Counted from the first letter of the stretch, positions 14,618 to 24,306 are shown. The stretch: DNA of 64,000 bases from an uncultured Oscillibacter sp. (GCA_910588005.1 CAJUQM010000010.1:1-64000); one strand, 5' to 3'. Notes: generated from the sequence alone by a model not told the origin. Numbers and translations: made by a program.

Positions 14618-15172
14618 ATGGCAGGACCTGGCTTTATTCGTGACAAGCTGGAAATCAAATTTTTGATCCTCTATATCACTGCCAGAGTGATCGAACCCAT
14701 CCCATTTGACACCGTATTGGATCTGACTATGTGCGATGACGGGATAGACTACTTTGATTTCTCCGAGTGCCTGCGGGATCTGGTTAAGACAGAGCATTTG
14801 ACCGTGTCTGCCGCCGGACTGTACGAAATCACGGAAAAGGGCATGCGGAACAGTCAAATCTGCGAATCTAGCCTCCCCTATTCTGTCCGGCTGCGGTGCG
14901 ATAAAAATATCAATGAGTGCAACCGCAAGCTCCGCCGGAAAAACCAGGTGCGGACCGCTATTGAAAAAAGGCCCAACGGAACCTACTCCGTAAAGCTCTC
15001 CCTGGACGATGACATGGGCAGCCTGATGGCCCTAAAATTGATGGTAGTACGAGAGGATATGGCAGCGCTTTTGACGGAGCGATTCCAAAAAGCGCCGGAA
15101 CGGATATACAGTGAGATTATGAATGTTTTACTGTCCGAGGAACTAAACAAATCAGACTCAGATCAAGCGTAA
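14618..15172 (+). CDS. DUF4364 family protein
   Basis: 184-aa protein, well preceded by GGAGGTAG. It starts MAGPGFIRDKLEIKFLILYI and includes FDTVLDLTMCDDGIDYFDFS and YEITEKGMRN, a winged-helix-like N-terminal half typical of DUF4364. The C-terminal half (about 95-184) is mixed alpha/beta. The family is conserved in Clostridia and suspected to bind DNA, but no function is established. It ends at a strong bidirectional hairpin. Confidence 0.85.
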   Translation: MAGPGFIRDKLEIKFLILYITARVIEPIPFDTVLDLTMCDDGIDYFDFSECLRDLVKTEHLTVSAAGLYEITEKGMRNSQICESSLPYSVRLRCDKNINECNRKLRRKNQVRTAIEKRPNGTYSVKLSLDDDMGSLMALKLMVVREDMAALLTERFQKAPERIYSEIMNVLLSEELNKSDSDQA

Positions 15173-15184
15173 AAATGTGTACAC

Positions 15185-15220
15185 AAGAGCCGCCCTGAAA
15201 TCTGTTTCAGGGCGGCTCTT
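15185..15220. terminator. Bidirectional terminator between DUF4364 and dnaE
   Basis: A 16-bp perfect stem, AAGAGCCGCCCTGAAA (15185-15200) and its complement (15205-15220), with loop TCTG, between the convergent genes. The T-tract is short on both sides. Confidence 0.75.
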
Positions 15221-15309
15221 CCAATATAATACAAAAAACAGTTACTATTTTCGCAATTTGATTTTGCGCTTCTTACAATAATGACACCGAGCCGATTGGG
15301 ATACCCAGC

Positions 15310-18300
15310 TCATTTTATCACTACATGATCTGCTCCAAGGACTTCTCTCGCCTCTTTAAGCAGCGCTCTGTGCAGTAATATTTGCGTTCCGTACACCTTT
15401 CTTGTATCCGCCATTACCATTTTTACCGGGGTGTCCCCAGGGAACATGGTAAATACCAGCTTCAAATGCTTTAACTCCGGCGAGTCAATGCTGGGAAATT
15501 TCAGATATAAGACCTCTCCCTTTTCCAATTGATCCGAAGGAGCCTCTGCTTTTTCCGGCGGCACTCCGCCGGAAACCGTAGCCAGCGGATAGGCGCTGTC
15601 ACACATAATCTGAGGCGCTTTCTCATCCCGGACAGACAGTTTGCCCCGGACCATCACCGCCTGGTTCTCCTTCAAATACGCGCCGCAGAGATCCAGCGTC
15701 TTGGAAAAGCAGAGCAGTTCCATAGACCCCGTATCGTCCTCCACAGTCACATAGGCCATCAGACTGTTGTTTTTTGTGGTCTTCGTCTTGCTGGAGGTAA
15801 CTACTCCGGCAATGGTGATCCTTTGGTTATCGGCAAACCGGACCGGGCCGCCCTCCTGGGCAAAATCCGCCAGAATTGACCCAATCGTAGGCGCATTCAA
15901 CATCTGCACCTGTTTGCGGTATTGGTCCATGGGATGTCCGGAGAGATACAGCCCGGTGGTCTCTTTCTCCATTGTCATCAGCTGCTGGGCGGTAAACTCC
16001 GGGATCTCCGGCAAACGGATCTTTTTTACAGCCGCAGCGCCGGAAGGACCCATGGAAAAAAAGTCCATCTGTCCCTCCACGTTGTCCCGCCGCTGGGCGG
16101 CTGCCGCATCCATAATTCCCTCGTAGACTTTTATCAGCTGGGATCGGCGCGCCCCAGTGCTGTCAAACGCCCCGGAGCGAATCAAGTTCTCGACCGCCCG
16201 CTTATTCATGTCGCTGCCCTGCATTCGCTCGCAAAAATCGTGGAGGGACTCAAATGGACGCGTTTCCCGTTCCCGCATAACAGCCTGGATAAAACTGCGG
16301 CCGATGTTCTTGATGGCCACCAGGCCGAAGCGAATCCCCCCCTCCTCCACGGTGAAGCGGTCAGCAGAGCGGTTGATATCCGGCTGCAGCAAGGCAATCC
16401 CGCACTCCTTGCACTCGTTGATATAGCCCGATACTTTCTCGGAATTGTCCAACACGGAAGTTAATAGCGCGGCCATATACTCCCTGGTATAGTGGCACTT
16501 AAACCAAGCTGTCTGATAGGCCACCACGGCATAGCTGACAGCATGGGCCTTGTTAAACGCATACTCGGCAAAATCGTAAATCTTGTCGTAAATCAACTGG
16601 GCAGTCGCCTCGGGGATTCCGTGTGCCAGGCATCCTGTAATGTCTCTTCCCTTGTCACCGTGCAAAAAGGCCTCTCGTTCCTTCTCAATGTCCTTGACCT
16701 TTTTTTTGCTCATGGCACGGCGCACCATGTCCGCCTGTCCAAGAGAATAACCCGCCAACTCCTGAAAAATCTTGATAACCTGTTCCTGATAGACGATGCA
16801 GCCATATGTGTTAGACAGGATCGGCTCCAATAACGGATGGTCGTAGCGGACCTTTTCAGGGTGAGCGGCGCACTCCAAAAACTGTGGAATAGAGTCCATA
16901 GGGCCGGGACGGTACAGTGCAATTATGGCGGTGATATCCTCAATGCTGCGGGGCTTCAACCCCACGCATACGCCCGTCATTCCGGCAGATTCCATCTGGA
17001 ATACGCCGGAGGTTCTTCCGGAGGAGAGCATTTCATAGGTCTCAGGATCTCCCTCCGGCACATCTTCCAGACGGAAGCCTGGCTGCTCTTCTTGAAGAAT
17101 TTTTACCGCGTCATCCAAAACCGTCAAATTCCGGAGACCCAGAAAGTCCATTTTCAGAAGTCCCAGTTCCTCTAGCGTGGTCATCACATACTGGCAAACC
17201 ACGGATTCATCGTTTTTCGCCAGTGGAACGTACTCGTAGACCGGCCTTCGGGTAATCACCACGCCGGCGGCGTGGGTAGAGGCGTGCCGGGGCATTCCCT
17301 CCAGGGCCTTAGCGGTGTCGACCAGGCGCTTTACCGTCTCGTCGGTCTCATACATCTCCCGCAGAGACCGGGACAGACGCAGCGCGTCGTCCAAAGTGAT
17401 ATGCAGAGCGCCCGGCCCGGCCGGAATCTGTTTTGCGATTTGGTCCACGTCGGCATAGGGCAGGTTCATCACCCGCCCCACGTCCCGAATCACACCCCGG
17501 GCCGCCATGGTACCGAAGGTAACAATTTGTGCCACATGATCGTCACCGTATTTCCGGCGGACATAATCCACCACCTCGCCCCGGCGGGTATCGCCAAAGT
17601 CCATATCGATATCGGGCATGCTTACCCGTTCGGGGTTTAAAAACCGCTCAAAATACAAGCCGTATTTCACCGGATCGATATCGGTGATATAGAGGCAGTA
17701 GCTGACCATAGACCCCGCCGCGCTGCCTCTGCCCGGTCCCACCGGGATTCCGGCCCCTCTGGCAAAACGCACAAAATCGGAGACAATGAGGAAATAGTCC
17801 GTAAATCCCATCTTCTCGATCATGTCCTGCTCGTACTCCAGCTGCCCGCGATAGCTGCCGTCATCGCCGTACCGGGCCTGATAGCCCTCACTGCAGAGTT
17901 TTTTCAGGTAGGAAAAGCTGTCATATCCCGGGGGAAGCTGGAACTCCGGCAGGTGATATTTTCCAAAGATAAACTCCAGGCTGCACATCTCCGCAATCTT
18001 CGCGGTATTCTCCAACGCGCCCTCATACTCCCCAAACAGCGCCTCCATTTCCGCCTCGTTCCGGAGATAGAAATTCTGCGGCTCGTAGCGCATCCGGTTC
18101 TCGTCATCCAGGGTCCTGCCAGTCTGGATACACAGCAGCACATCATGCGCCTGCGCATCCTCCTTACGGAGATAGTGGGCGTCGTTGGTGCAGACCATAG
18201 GCAGGCCTGTCTCCTGGTGGATCCGCAAAAGGCCCTGGTTCACAACAGCCTGATCGCGGATGCCATGATCCTGAAGTTCCAAATAAAAATGTTCCGGTCC

Positions 18301-18801
18301 GAAGATCCTGCCGAGTTCTAAGGCATAGTCCCTTGCATTTTCATACTCTCCATTTCGAAGCCTCCGGGGGATTTCACCGGCGAGACATGCGGAAAGCGCA
18401 ATCAAACCGGCGCTATGACGCCTCAATAACTCCAGATCTACCCGTGGACGATTGTAAAAGCCCTCCGTCCATCCCATAGAGACCATATAGGAGAGGTTTC
18501 GATACCCCTCCTCATTTTCACACAGCAGCACCAAATGGCGGCTCTCCGCGTCGAACTCATGGACCTTATCATACCGGGAGCGGCCTTGAGGTGTGACATA
18601 GACCTCACAGCCGATAAGAGGCTTAATCCCCTCTGCCTTACAGGCTCGGTAAAAGTCAATAACGCCGTACATTACCCCGTGGTCGGTAATGGCGCAGGCG
18701 GTCTGCCCCATGGACTTCACAATTTTGGGCAGGTCCCGAATGCGGCAGGCACCGTCCAGAAGACTGTACTCCGTATGGACATGCAGATGGACAAAAGACA
18801 T
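15310..18801 (-). CDS. dnaE: DNA polymerase III subunit alpha
   Basis: 1163-aa C-family DNA polymerase. The PHP domain opens FVHLHVHTEYSLLDGACRI (about 3-21). The palm carries catalytic aspartates in MPDIDMDFGDTRR (about 396-408) and KMDFLGLRNL (~550). Fingers (RPGPMDSIPQF, EYAFNKAHAVSYAVVAYQTA), a helix-hairpin-helix and a C-terminal OB-fold (ITIAGVVTSSKTKTTKNN, about 1005-1022) follow. In Firmicutes with PolC, this enzyme extends RNA primers on the lagging strand before PolC takes over. ATG at 18801 follows AGGAGG. It probably shares a transcript with upstream whiA-region genes or stands alone. Confidence 0.97.
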   Translation of the reverse strand: MSFVHLHVHTEYSLLDGACRIRDLPKIVKSMGQTACAITDHGVMYGVIDFYRACKAEGIKPLIGCEVYVTPQGRSRYDKVHEFDAESRHLVLLCENEEGYRNLSYMVSMGWTEGFYNRPRVDLELLRRHSAGLIALSACLAGEIPRRLRNGEYENARDYALELGRIFGPEHFYLELQDHGIRDQAVVNQGLLRIHQETGLPMVCTNDAHYLRKEDAQAHDVLLCIQTGRTLDDENRMRYEPQNFYLRNEAEMEALFGEYEGALENTAKIAEMCSLEFIFGKYHLPEFQLPPGYDSFSYLKKLCSEGYQARYGDDGSYRGQLEYEQDMIEKMGFTDYFLIVSDFVRFARGAGIPVGPGRGSAAGSMVSYCLYITDIDPVKYGLYFERFLNPERVSMPDIDMDFGDTRRGEVVDYVRRKYGDDHVAQIVTFGTMAARGVIRDVGRVMNLPYADVDQIAKQIPAGPGALHITLDDALRLSRSLREMYETDETVKRLVDTAKALEGMPRHASTHAAGVVITRRPVYEYVPLAKNDESVVCQYVMTTLEELGLLKMDFLGLRNLTVLDDAVKILQEEQPGFRLEDVPEGDPETYEMLSSGRTSGVFQMESAGMTGVCVGLKPRSIEDITAIIALYRPGPMDSIPQFLECAAHPEKVRYDHPLLEPILSNTYGCIVYQEQVIKIFQELAGYSLGQADMVRRAMSKKKVKDIEKEREAFLHGDKGRDITGCLAHGIPEATAQLIYDKIYDFAEYAFNKAHAVSYAVVAYQTAWFKCHYTREYMAALLTSVLDNSEKVSGYINECKECGIALLQPDINRSADRFTVEEGGIRFGLVAIKNIGRSFIQAVMRERETRPFESLHDFCERMQGSDMNKRAVENLIRSGAFDSTGARRSQLIKVYEGIMDAAAAQRRDNVEGQMDFFSMGPSGAAAVKKIRLPEIPEFTAQQLMTMEKETTGLYLSGHPMDQYRKQVQMLNAPTIGSILADFAQEGGPVRFADNQRITIAGVVTSSKTKTTKNNSLMAYVTVEDDTGSMELLCFSKTLDLCGAYLKENQAVMVRGKLSVRDEKAPQIMCDSAYPLATVSGGVPPEKAEAPSDQLEKGEVLYLKFPSIDSPELKHLKLVFTMFPGDTPVKMVMADTRKVYGTQILLHRALLKEAREVLGADHVVIK

Positions 18802-18843
18802 ATCACACCTCCTGAAAACAGGTTTTCCAAAATTCCGGAACCG

Positions 18844-19029
18844 CTAGCGACGCGTGGTTCCCGGAGATTTTTTACACTCTTTATAGACATCCCGGCCTCT
18901 TATCGGCAGCAGAGGCGCCAGAAGGAGCAAATTCCGCGCTGCTCGAAACAACAGACACACCAGTGCCGTCAAAACAGGACCCGCAGTGTCAAAAAAGTCC
19001 AATTTCGGTACAAATTTCCCCCGCAGCAT
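18844..19029 (-). CDS. Possible 61-aa membrane protein, uncertain
   Basis: Short frame in the 398-bp gap between whiA and dnaE. It has a GGAGG 5 nt before ATG at 19029, one hydrophobic stretch (about 14-42, PVLTALVCLLFRAARNLLLL) and a basic C-terminus. I recognise no homologue, and the frame could be chance in GC-rich DNA. Positions 19030-19199 and 18802-18843 hold nothing else I can support apart from the dnaE ribosome binding site. Confidence 0.35.
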   Translation of the reverse strand: MLRGKFVPKLDFFDTAGPVLTALVCLLFRAARNLLLLAPLLPIRGRDVYKECKKSPGTTRR

Positions 19030-19199
19030 ACGGTCCTCCGCCGCTTTCGGCTCCAGCTGTTTCCGAAAGAAATCAGAACTGCCGCCGGTTTCTCTCTCGG
19101 ATCACTCCGGCCAGAGTATTTTAGATCAATAGCACCTGGCAAGCTCACTGGGAAATTGGTCCCATACCGGCCCTCTCCGCGCTTGTACAGGTTCTCATC

Positions 19200-20105
19200 C
19201 TATAACTCCTCTGCCAGTTCCATCAGCTTCCGCAGGCGGTGGTTTAGACAGGACTTCGTCACCGGCGGGTCCAAAATCATGGCCAGTTCAGAGAGGGGAA
19301 GCTCGGGATTTTCCAGCCGCAGAGCCGCCGTTTTGCGAAGCTTATCCGGCAGCTGGGCCAGCCGCCCCGCCGTCTGGAGCTTTCGGATGGTCTCCGCTTG
19401 TTTTTGGGCAGCCCCCACCGCTTTATCCAGATTGGCCGTATCACAGTTCAGGCGGCGGTTTACACTGTTGCGAAGGTCCTTCTCCATTTTGGCAGACATA
19501 ACTTTCATAGAGGCCACCGGCGCTCCAATAAAGGTCAAAAAATCTTCAATTTGATCGCTTTGCTTAAAATAGGTCACAAAACTGCTGTTTCTGGTGACAC
19601 TCTTTGGAGGGTATCCGCACTCCCGCAGCAGGACCTCCAGTTCCCGGCTGGCCTGGAGATGAGAACTGGTCAGCTCCAGATGATACCGCTTTAAGGGGTC
19701 GATGGCACTGCCTCCGGCGAAAAAGCACCCCCGCAGAAAAGCGCCCCTGCAGCAATTCTCCTCCAACAGTCCAAAATTGATGTGAAGAACCAGGTTCTGC
19801 AGCGGGTCATAGCCCAGCAGGTTGATAATCCGGTCAAGTTTCTTCCGCTCCGTGATCTGAAAGATCATCTTTCCCTGCCCTTGCCCGATCTGCTCCGGTC
19901 TCTTGTCAAACTGGAGACCAAACGCCCGCTGAAAAAGCTTGGGAAGCCTTCCGGCAAAATTCGGATTTTCGGTAATAATCCGAACTTCCACAGCGCTAAA
20001 CGTGTTACAGTACAGCAAAATCCCATAGGCCTCCGCCCGGGCACAACAGAGTCTCTGCACCGGCAATTTGCATAATTCGTTTTTGGTATCGTAGGAAAAG
20101 GACAT
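19200..20105 (-). CDS. whiA: DNA-binding protein WhiA
   Basis: 301-aa homologue of the sporulation/cell-division regulator WhiA. The N-terminal half has a degenerate LAGLIDADG homing-endonuclease fold, including CCRGAFLRGCFFAGGSAIDP (about 118-137) and the H-x-E-like YHLELTSSHLQASRELEVLL. The C-terminal helix-turn-helix reads LPLSELAMILDPPVTKSCLN (about 275-294). ATG at 20105. It forms the conserved rapZ-yvcK-whiA cluster on the minus strand, a linkage typical of Gram-positives. Confidence 0.95.
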   Translation of the reverse strand: MSFSYDTKNELCKLPVQRLCCARAEAYGILLYCNTFSAVEVRIITENPNFAGRLPKLFQRAFGLQFDKRPEQIGQGQGKMIFQITERKKLDRIINLLGYDPLQNLVLHINFGLLEENCCRGAFLRGCFFAGGSAIDPLKRYHLELTSSHLQASRELEVLLRECGYPPKSVTRNSSFVTYFKQSDQIEDFLTFIGAPVASMKVMSAKMEKDLRNSVNRRLNCDTANLDKAVGAAQKQAETIRKLQTAGRLAQLPDKLRKTAALRLENPELPLSELAMILDPPVTKSCLNHRLRKLMELAEEL

Positions 20106-20159
20106 CTTGTCCTGCTCATCCTTTCACAGGCGATTCTTCCCAGGAAGACATCTGCTCTC

Positions 20160-21221
20160 TTATCTTTTATCCTCCATCCGGTAACCGCTGTCCCGACGGC
20201 CAAAGCGGTCTCCGGCAATGCGGACGCTGCGCTCGGCATGGAGTAAAATCAGCTCCCGGGCCAAGTGGACGGGGTGGTGCCGGACATAGCCGTTGTCCAC
20301 GGTGACAACCGGGCGGCTGATCACCTCTACCCCAAGGGCGGCACAGCTCTCTATATCCCCCCGAAGCAGCTCAGCGCCCTCCTCGGCATACCGGGCTGCC
20401 ACCCCCTTCGGAATGGGAGAGGAATTGCACAGGCACAGATTCACCAGCCCCGGGGCAGAGTGGTGGAACAGTGCCGCAATGTGGTCTGAGACGGTGTATC
20501 CCTCCGTCTCTCCCTCCTGGGTCATGACATTGGCCACGTAGACTTTCAACGCGCTGGAAGCCTGAATCGCCTCCACAATGCCGTCCACCAGGAGGTTTGG
20601 GATAATGCTGGTGTACAGGCTCCCCGGTCCCAAAACGATCATATCCGCCCGGCGAAGGGCGGTCAACGCCTCCGCCAACGCCTTGGGATGCTCTGGGAGC
20701 AGACGTACCTGCCGGATCCGGCAGTCCTCCCGTTTTTTACAGTAAAAGATCTTAGACTCGCCCACCACTGTGGCGCCATTTTCAAATTCCGCCTCCAGCT
20801 GTACATCTGCCGTGGTCACGGGCAACACCCGGCCCGTAATAGCCAGAACCTCGCTCATACGGCTCACCGCCGCGTCAAAGGAGGGGGAGATCCCGTTGAG
20901 CGCCGCCAGAAATAGGTTCCCAAAGCTCTGTCCGGCCAGGGTCCCCTCGGAGAAACGGTAGTGCATCAACTGGCTCATCAGCGGTTCTGTATTGGCTAGG
21001 GCCTCCATACAGTTGCGGAGATCGCCCGGAGGCGGCATCCCCAAGTCCTGACGCAGCATACCGGAACCGCCGCCGTCATCCGCCACCGTGACAATGGCGG
21101 AGATATTCTCCGTGTACTGCTTTAACCCCCGCAGCATAGTTGCAAGGCCGTGTCCGCCGCCAATCACGGCAATCCGCGGCCCGCATGCCCTGGGAATCCG
21201 ATAAGATGGCTGCTGTTCCAT
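20160..21221 (-). CDS. yvcK: YvcK/CofD-like protein (gluconeogenesis factor)
   Basis: 353-aa cytoplasmic protein of the YvcK branch of the CofD family, needed for growth on gluconeogenic carbon sources and cell shape; it binds UDP-sugars. Visible motifs are AVIGGGHGLATMLRGLKQYT (about 19-38), TVADDGGGSGMLRQDLGMPP and PGDLRNCMEALAN, then the nucleotide-binding GPGSLYTSIIPNLLVDGI. ATG at 21221 follows AAGGAG. It lies between a small membrane-protein gene and whiA. Confidence 0.95.
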   Translation of the reverse strand: MEQQPSYRIPRACGPRIAVIGGGHGLATMLRGLKQYTENISAIVTVADDGGGSGMLRQDLGMPPPGDLRNCMEALANTEPLMSQLMHYRFSEGTLAGQSFGNLFLAALNGISPSFDAAVSRMSEVLAITGRVLPVTTADVQLEAEFENGATVVGESKIFYCKKREDCRIRQVRLLPEHPKALAEALTALRRADMIVLGPGSLYTSIIPNLLVDGIVEAIQASSALKVYVANVMTQEGETEGYTVSDHIAALFHHSAPGLVNLCLCNSSPIPKGVAARYAEEGAELLRGDIESCAALGVEVISRPVVTVDNGYVRHHPVHLARELILLHAERSVRIAGDRFGRRDSGYRMEDKR

Positions 21222-21259
21222 GGCTTCTCCTTCATCTCATACTCGGTCTGCCGCTGTTT

Positions 21260-21454
21260 TCAGATCTTTTGATGATGCCGCCAGACTCTCACCTGCAAAA
21301 GCATCGCTGTTAAGGAAATCAGGAGTCCGCCGCTAAAAAGGGTACATTTCCCCCAAAAATAATCGGGCGAACACGCCAGCAAGATGCTGGAGGCGGCAAA
21401 CAGTGTCAATCCAAGCAGTGCAAAGCCTAAACAGCCCTTGGTCCAGTACCGCAT
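21260..21454 (-). CDS. Small two-helix membrane protein, unknown function
   Basis: 64 aa with two hydrophobic segments (about 8-28 and 38-55) and a basic C-terminus (VRVWRHHQKI). ATG at 21454 is preceded by GAGAGGAGAT. It is inserted between rapZ and yvcK, in a cluster that usually has these genes adjacent. Its frame and signals make it likely to be expressed, but no homologue is known to me. Confidence 0.6.
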   Translation of the reverse strand: MRYWTKGCLGFALLGLTLFAASSILLACSPDYFWGKCTLFSGGLLISLTAMLLQVRVWRHHQKI

Positions 21455-21499
21455 CCTGATCTCCTCTCATTGTGAAATATTCCGTTTAGAGAGTAATCC

Positions 21500-22363
21500 C
21501 TATCCCCCGCGGCTGATATCCCGGTGGTTCTCCGTCACCTGATAGCCCTGGCTTCGAATCAGCTCCGCCAGGGCGTGGGTCACCGCTACGGAGCGGTGAT
21601 GTCCGCCAGTGCAGCCTACGGCGATTACAAGCACCGCCTTTCCCTCCTCCGCATATAAAGGCAGCGTGTACGTCATCAAATCCTCCAACCGCTTGAGATA
21701 TCCTTTCGTCTGCTGGAAGCCAAACACATATTCAGACACTTCGATGTCCAGTCCCGTTTTAGGCCTCAGCTCCTCAATATAAAAGGGATTTGGCATAAAG
21801 CGCACATCCAGTACAAGGTCAGCCTCCATAGGCAAGCCGTATTTAAAGCCAAAGGACGTCACACTGACCGCCATTCCCCCATTTTCCTCCGCATTCCCAA
21901 AAAGACGCAGCAGCTCTCCCCGCAGCTTGGCGGTGGAGAGCCGGGAGGTATCAATCACGAAATCCGCCCGCTCCCGCACCGGCTCCATGACCTCCCGTTC
22001 CCGGCGGACAGCGTCTTCCAGGGAACTGGCCCTGCCGCTGAGGGGATGGCGGCGGCGAGTCTCTTTATAGCGTTTGATAATGGTCTCCGGAGATGCGTCC
22101 AAAAACAGCATCCGGCAGCTGGATTCCATGTCTTTCAGCTGGTCTAACACGTCAAACAGTTCCGCGGGAGAGCTGCCCGTCCGCACATCGTATACCAGAG
22201 CCACCCGGTCGTAACGGCTGCTGGCTCCGGTGCAAAACTCCGCAAACTTCAAGATCATAGCAGCCGGCATATTATCGATGATATAAAACCCCATATCCTC
22301 CAAATAGGATGCCGCCTTGCTCTTTCCGCCTCCGGAGAGGCCGGAGATGATTAAAACGTCCAT
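21500..22363 (-). CDS. rapZ: RNase adapter protein RapZ / YvcJ nucleotide-binding protein
   Basis: 287-aa P-loop protein. The Walker A is ISGLSGGGKSKAASYLEDMG (about 6-25). The C-terminal domain has the conserved LDVRFMPNPFYIEELRPKTG and VAVGCTGGHHRSVAVTHALA with cysteine and histidines for metabolite or RNA binding. In E. coli RapZ directs RNase E to GlmZ. In Firmicutes, which lack GlmZ, YvcJ is a nucleotide-hydrolysing protein with a broader or less-defined role. ATG at 22363 follows AAGGAG. It is 30 nt downstream of murB. Confidence 0.95.
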   Translation of the reverse strand: MDVLIISGLSGGGKSKAASYLEDMGFYIIDNMPAAMILKFAEFCTGASSRYDRVALVYDVRTGSSPAELFDVLDQLKDMESSCRMLFLDASPETIIKRYKETRRRHPLSGRASSLEDAVRREREVMEPVRERADFVIDTSRLSTAKLRGELLRLFGNAEENGGMAVSVTSFGFKYGLPMEADLVLDVRFMPNPFYIEELRPKTGLDIEVSEYVFGFQQTKGYLKRLEDLMTYTLPLYAEEGKAVLVIAVGCTGGHHRSVAVTHALAELIRSQGYQVTENHRDISRGG

Positions 22364-22393
22364 ATGCCGCTCCTTTTCCCAATCTCCCGTTAT

Positions 22394-23323
22394 TCAGCTT
22401 GCGTTCTCGCTGAGAATCCGTACTTCCGGCTCCAGGCGGACACCTGTTTCCTCCAGCACCCGCCTCTGCACCTCCCGGATCAGTTCCATTACATCTGCGC
22501 AGGTAGCCCCGCCACGGTTGATGATAAAACCCGCGTGCTTCTCGCTGACCTGGGCGCCGCCCACAGTCAATCCCTTCAGTCCACATTGCTGGATCAGCGT
22601 TCCGGCATAATGTCCCTCCGGCCGTTTAAACGTACTGCCCGCGCTGGGATACTCCAGCGGCTGGCCGGCCCTGCGCTTTTCCATCAGCTCCCGCATCCGT
22701 TCCCGGACAGCGGCGGGATCCCCGGGCGACAGCTGGACCACCGCGTGCAGGACCACCGCCTCCGGATGGTCAGTTAGCAAGCTGTGGCGGTAGGAGAAAT
22801 CCATCTCCTCACGGGGGACAAACCGAATTCCCTCCTCGGGAAACAGTACCGATACCCCCTTAACGGTCTCTCCAATTTCCCCGCCATAGGCCCCGGCGTT
22901 CATATACACGGCGCCGCCCACCGTACCAGGAATTCCATGGGCAAACTCCAATCCTGTCAATCCAAGCTTACAGGCAAAATCCGCAGTTTGGGCCAGCGTC
23001 GCCCCGGCTTCCGCCACGATGGTATCCGGCGCAGTTCCGGCCTCCACCCGGCGCAGGCCGCCCGTCACAATCACCAGCCGGTCTAAGCCTTCGTCAGGAG
23101 CGAGCAAGTTCGTTCCATTGCCGATCACCAAGGACCGCACCCCGCATTCCCGAGCAAAGGATGTCAAAAGCACCAGCTGTTCCGCCTGATCTGGAAAGGC
23201 CATTCGCCGGGCCGGGCCGCCCACACGGAACGAAGTGTGTTTTGCCATCGGTTCCGCCGCCGCAATCTTTACATCCGGCAAAAAATCCGCTACCTGCTTG
23301 TCAAACTGTTCCACCCAGTCCAT
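22394..23323 (-). CDS. murB: UDP-N-acetylenolpyruvoylglucosamine reductase
   Basis: 309-aa FAD-dependent enzyme that reduces UDP-GlcNAc-enolpyruvate to UDP-MurNAc in peptidoglycan synthesis. FAD-binding motifs are MAKHTSFRVGGPARRMAFP (about 24-42), VIGNGTNLLAPDEGL and LEFAHGIPGTVGGAVYMNAG (about 124-143). The catalytic region includes YRHSLL, SAGSTFKRPEG and the C-terminal HAGFIINRGGATCADV. Type II MurB by length. ATG at 23323 with GGGAGG; cotranscribed between glk and rapZ. Confidence 0.97.
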   Translation of the reverse strand: MDWVEQFDKQVADFLPDVKIAAAEPMAKHTSFRVGGPARRMAFPDQAEQLVLLTSFARECGVRSLVIGNGTNLLAPDEGLDRLVIVTGGLRRVEAGTAPDTIVAEAGATLAQTADFACKLGLTGLEFAHGIPGTVGGAVYMNAGAYGGEIGETVKGVSVLFPEEGIRFVPREEMDFSYRHSLLTDHPEAVVLHAVVQLSPGDPAAVRERMRELMEKRRAGQPLEYPSAGSTFKRPEGHYAGTLIQQCGLKGLTVGGAQVSEKHAGFIINRGGATCADVMELIREVQRRVLEETGVRLEPEVRILSENAS

Positions 23324-23358
23324 CTAAGGACCTCCCAAACTCCAAGATACTTAGATAC

Positions 23359-24282
23359 TTACATCACACGCCCTAAAAAAGCAGCTCCGATAATGCCGGC
23401 ATCATTCCCCAGCTCCGCCCGGAGAATTTTTGTGGCACGGCCGCCATGACTGGAAAAGCTCTCTCGTGCCACAATTTCCCGCAGCGGCTCCAGCAGCAGG
23501 TACTCCGGCGCTGCCGCCACACCGCCTCCAATGGCAATGACCTCCGGACGGACGACATTGATGAGGCTAACCGCGCCGTCCGCCAGGTCCTCCACATACT
23601 CCCGGCAGACCTCCAGAGCGGCCTCGTCCCCCTGTTCCGCCGCCATGAAAGCCGTCTTGCCCTCTACACATCCCTGCTGGGCGGCAATCCTATGGAGCAG
23701 GCTCTCCGGCCGGCAGTCCATCACCTCTTTTGTCAGGCGGATCAATCCGGTAGCGGAGGCGTAGCGCTCCCAGCAGCCGTAGCGGCCGCAGTTGCACAGC
23801 TCACCGCCGCGCCGCATCACGATATGCCCCGCCTCACTGGAGACAGCACCCCCCCGGAGCTTTCCGTCCAAAATCAGTCCCACGCCGATTCCCGTGCCCA
23901 GCGTTACTACGCCAAAGTCCTGGGTCCCCTTGCCGGCTCCGCAAAAGAATTCCGCCACAGCGGCGCAGTCAGCATCGTTTCCAAGCAGCAGAGGCAGGTC
24001 CAAATGACGCCGGAACAACTGCTCCAAGGGGACATTCTCCATAGGGATATTGGTGGTGAACAGCACATCACCGCCAGACACGGCTCCAGGCAGGCCGATG
24101 CCCACGTATTCCACCGACTCTCCGTTTTGCAAGATTTCCCGGGTGAGGTCCGCCAGCATTCCGGCAAAGGATTCCGGCCCCTGAAAATCAAGAGGAACCC
24201 GCTGAACCCTCAAAATTTTTCCGTTCCCATCCACCAGGCCAGCCTTCAGATTGGTACCGCCTACGTCAATACCGATATACAT
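23359..24282 (-). CDS. glk: ROK-family glucokinase
   Basis: 307-aa sugar kinase of the ROK family, most likely phosphorylating glucose with ATP. The N-terminal phosphate-binding loop is IGIDVGGTNLKAGLVD. LLLGNDADCAAVAEFFCGAG contains the catalytic Asp (~104), and GVVTLGTGIGVGLILDGKLR is typical of the fold. The zinc-binding ROK signature spans GHIVMRRGGELCNCGRYGCW (about 155-174). The second domain ends with GNDAGIIGAAFLGRVM. It lies between hprK and murB. Substrate is inferred from family type and context. Confidence 0.9.
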   Translation of the reverse strand: MYIGIDVGGTNLKAGLVDGNGKILRVQRVPLDFQGPESFAGMLADLTREILQNGESVEYVGIGLPGAVSGGDVLFTTNIPMENVPLEQLFRRHLDLPLLLGNDADCAAVAEFFCGAGKGTQDFGVVTLGTGIGVGLILDGKLRGGAVSSEAGHIVMRRGGELCNCGRYGCWERYASATGLIRLTKEVMDCRPESLLHRIAAQQGCVEGKTAFMAAEQGDEAALEVCREYVEDLADGAVSLINVVRPEVIAIGGGVAAAPEYLLLEPLREIVARESFSSHGGRATKILRAELGNDAGIIGAAFLGRVM

Positions 24283-24306
24283 ATCTTATCCTCCGTTTAT
24301 GCCTGA

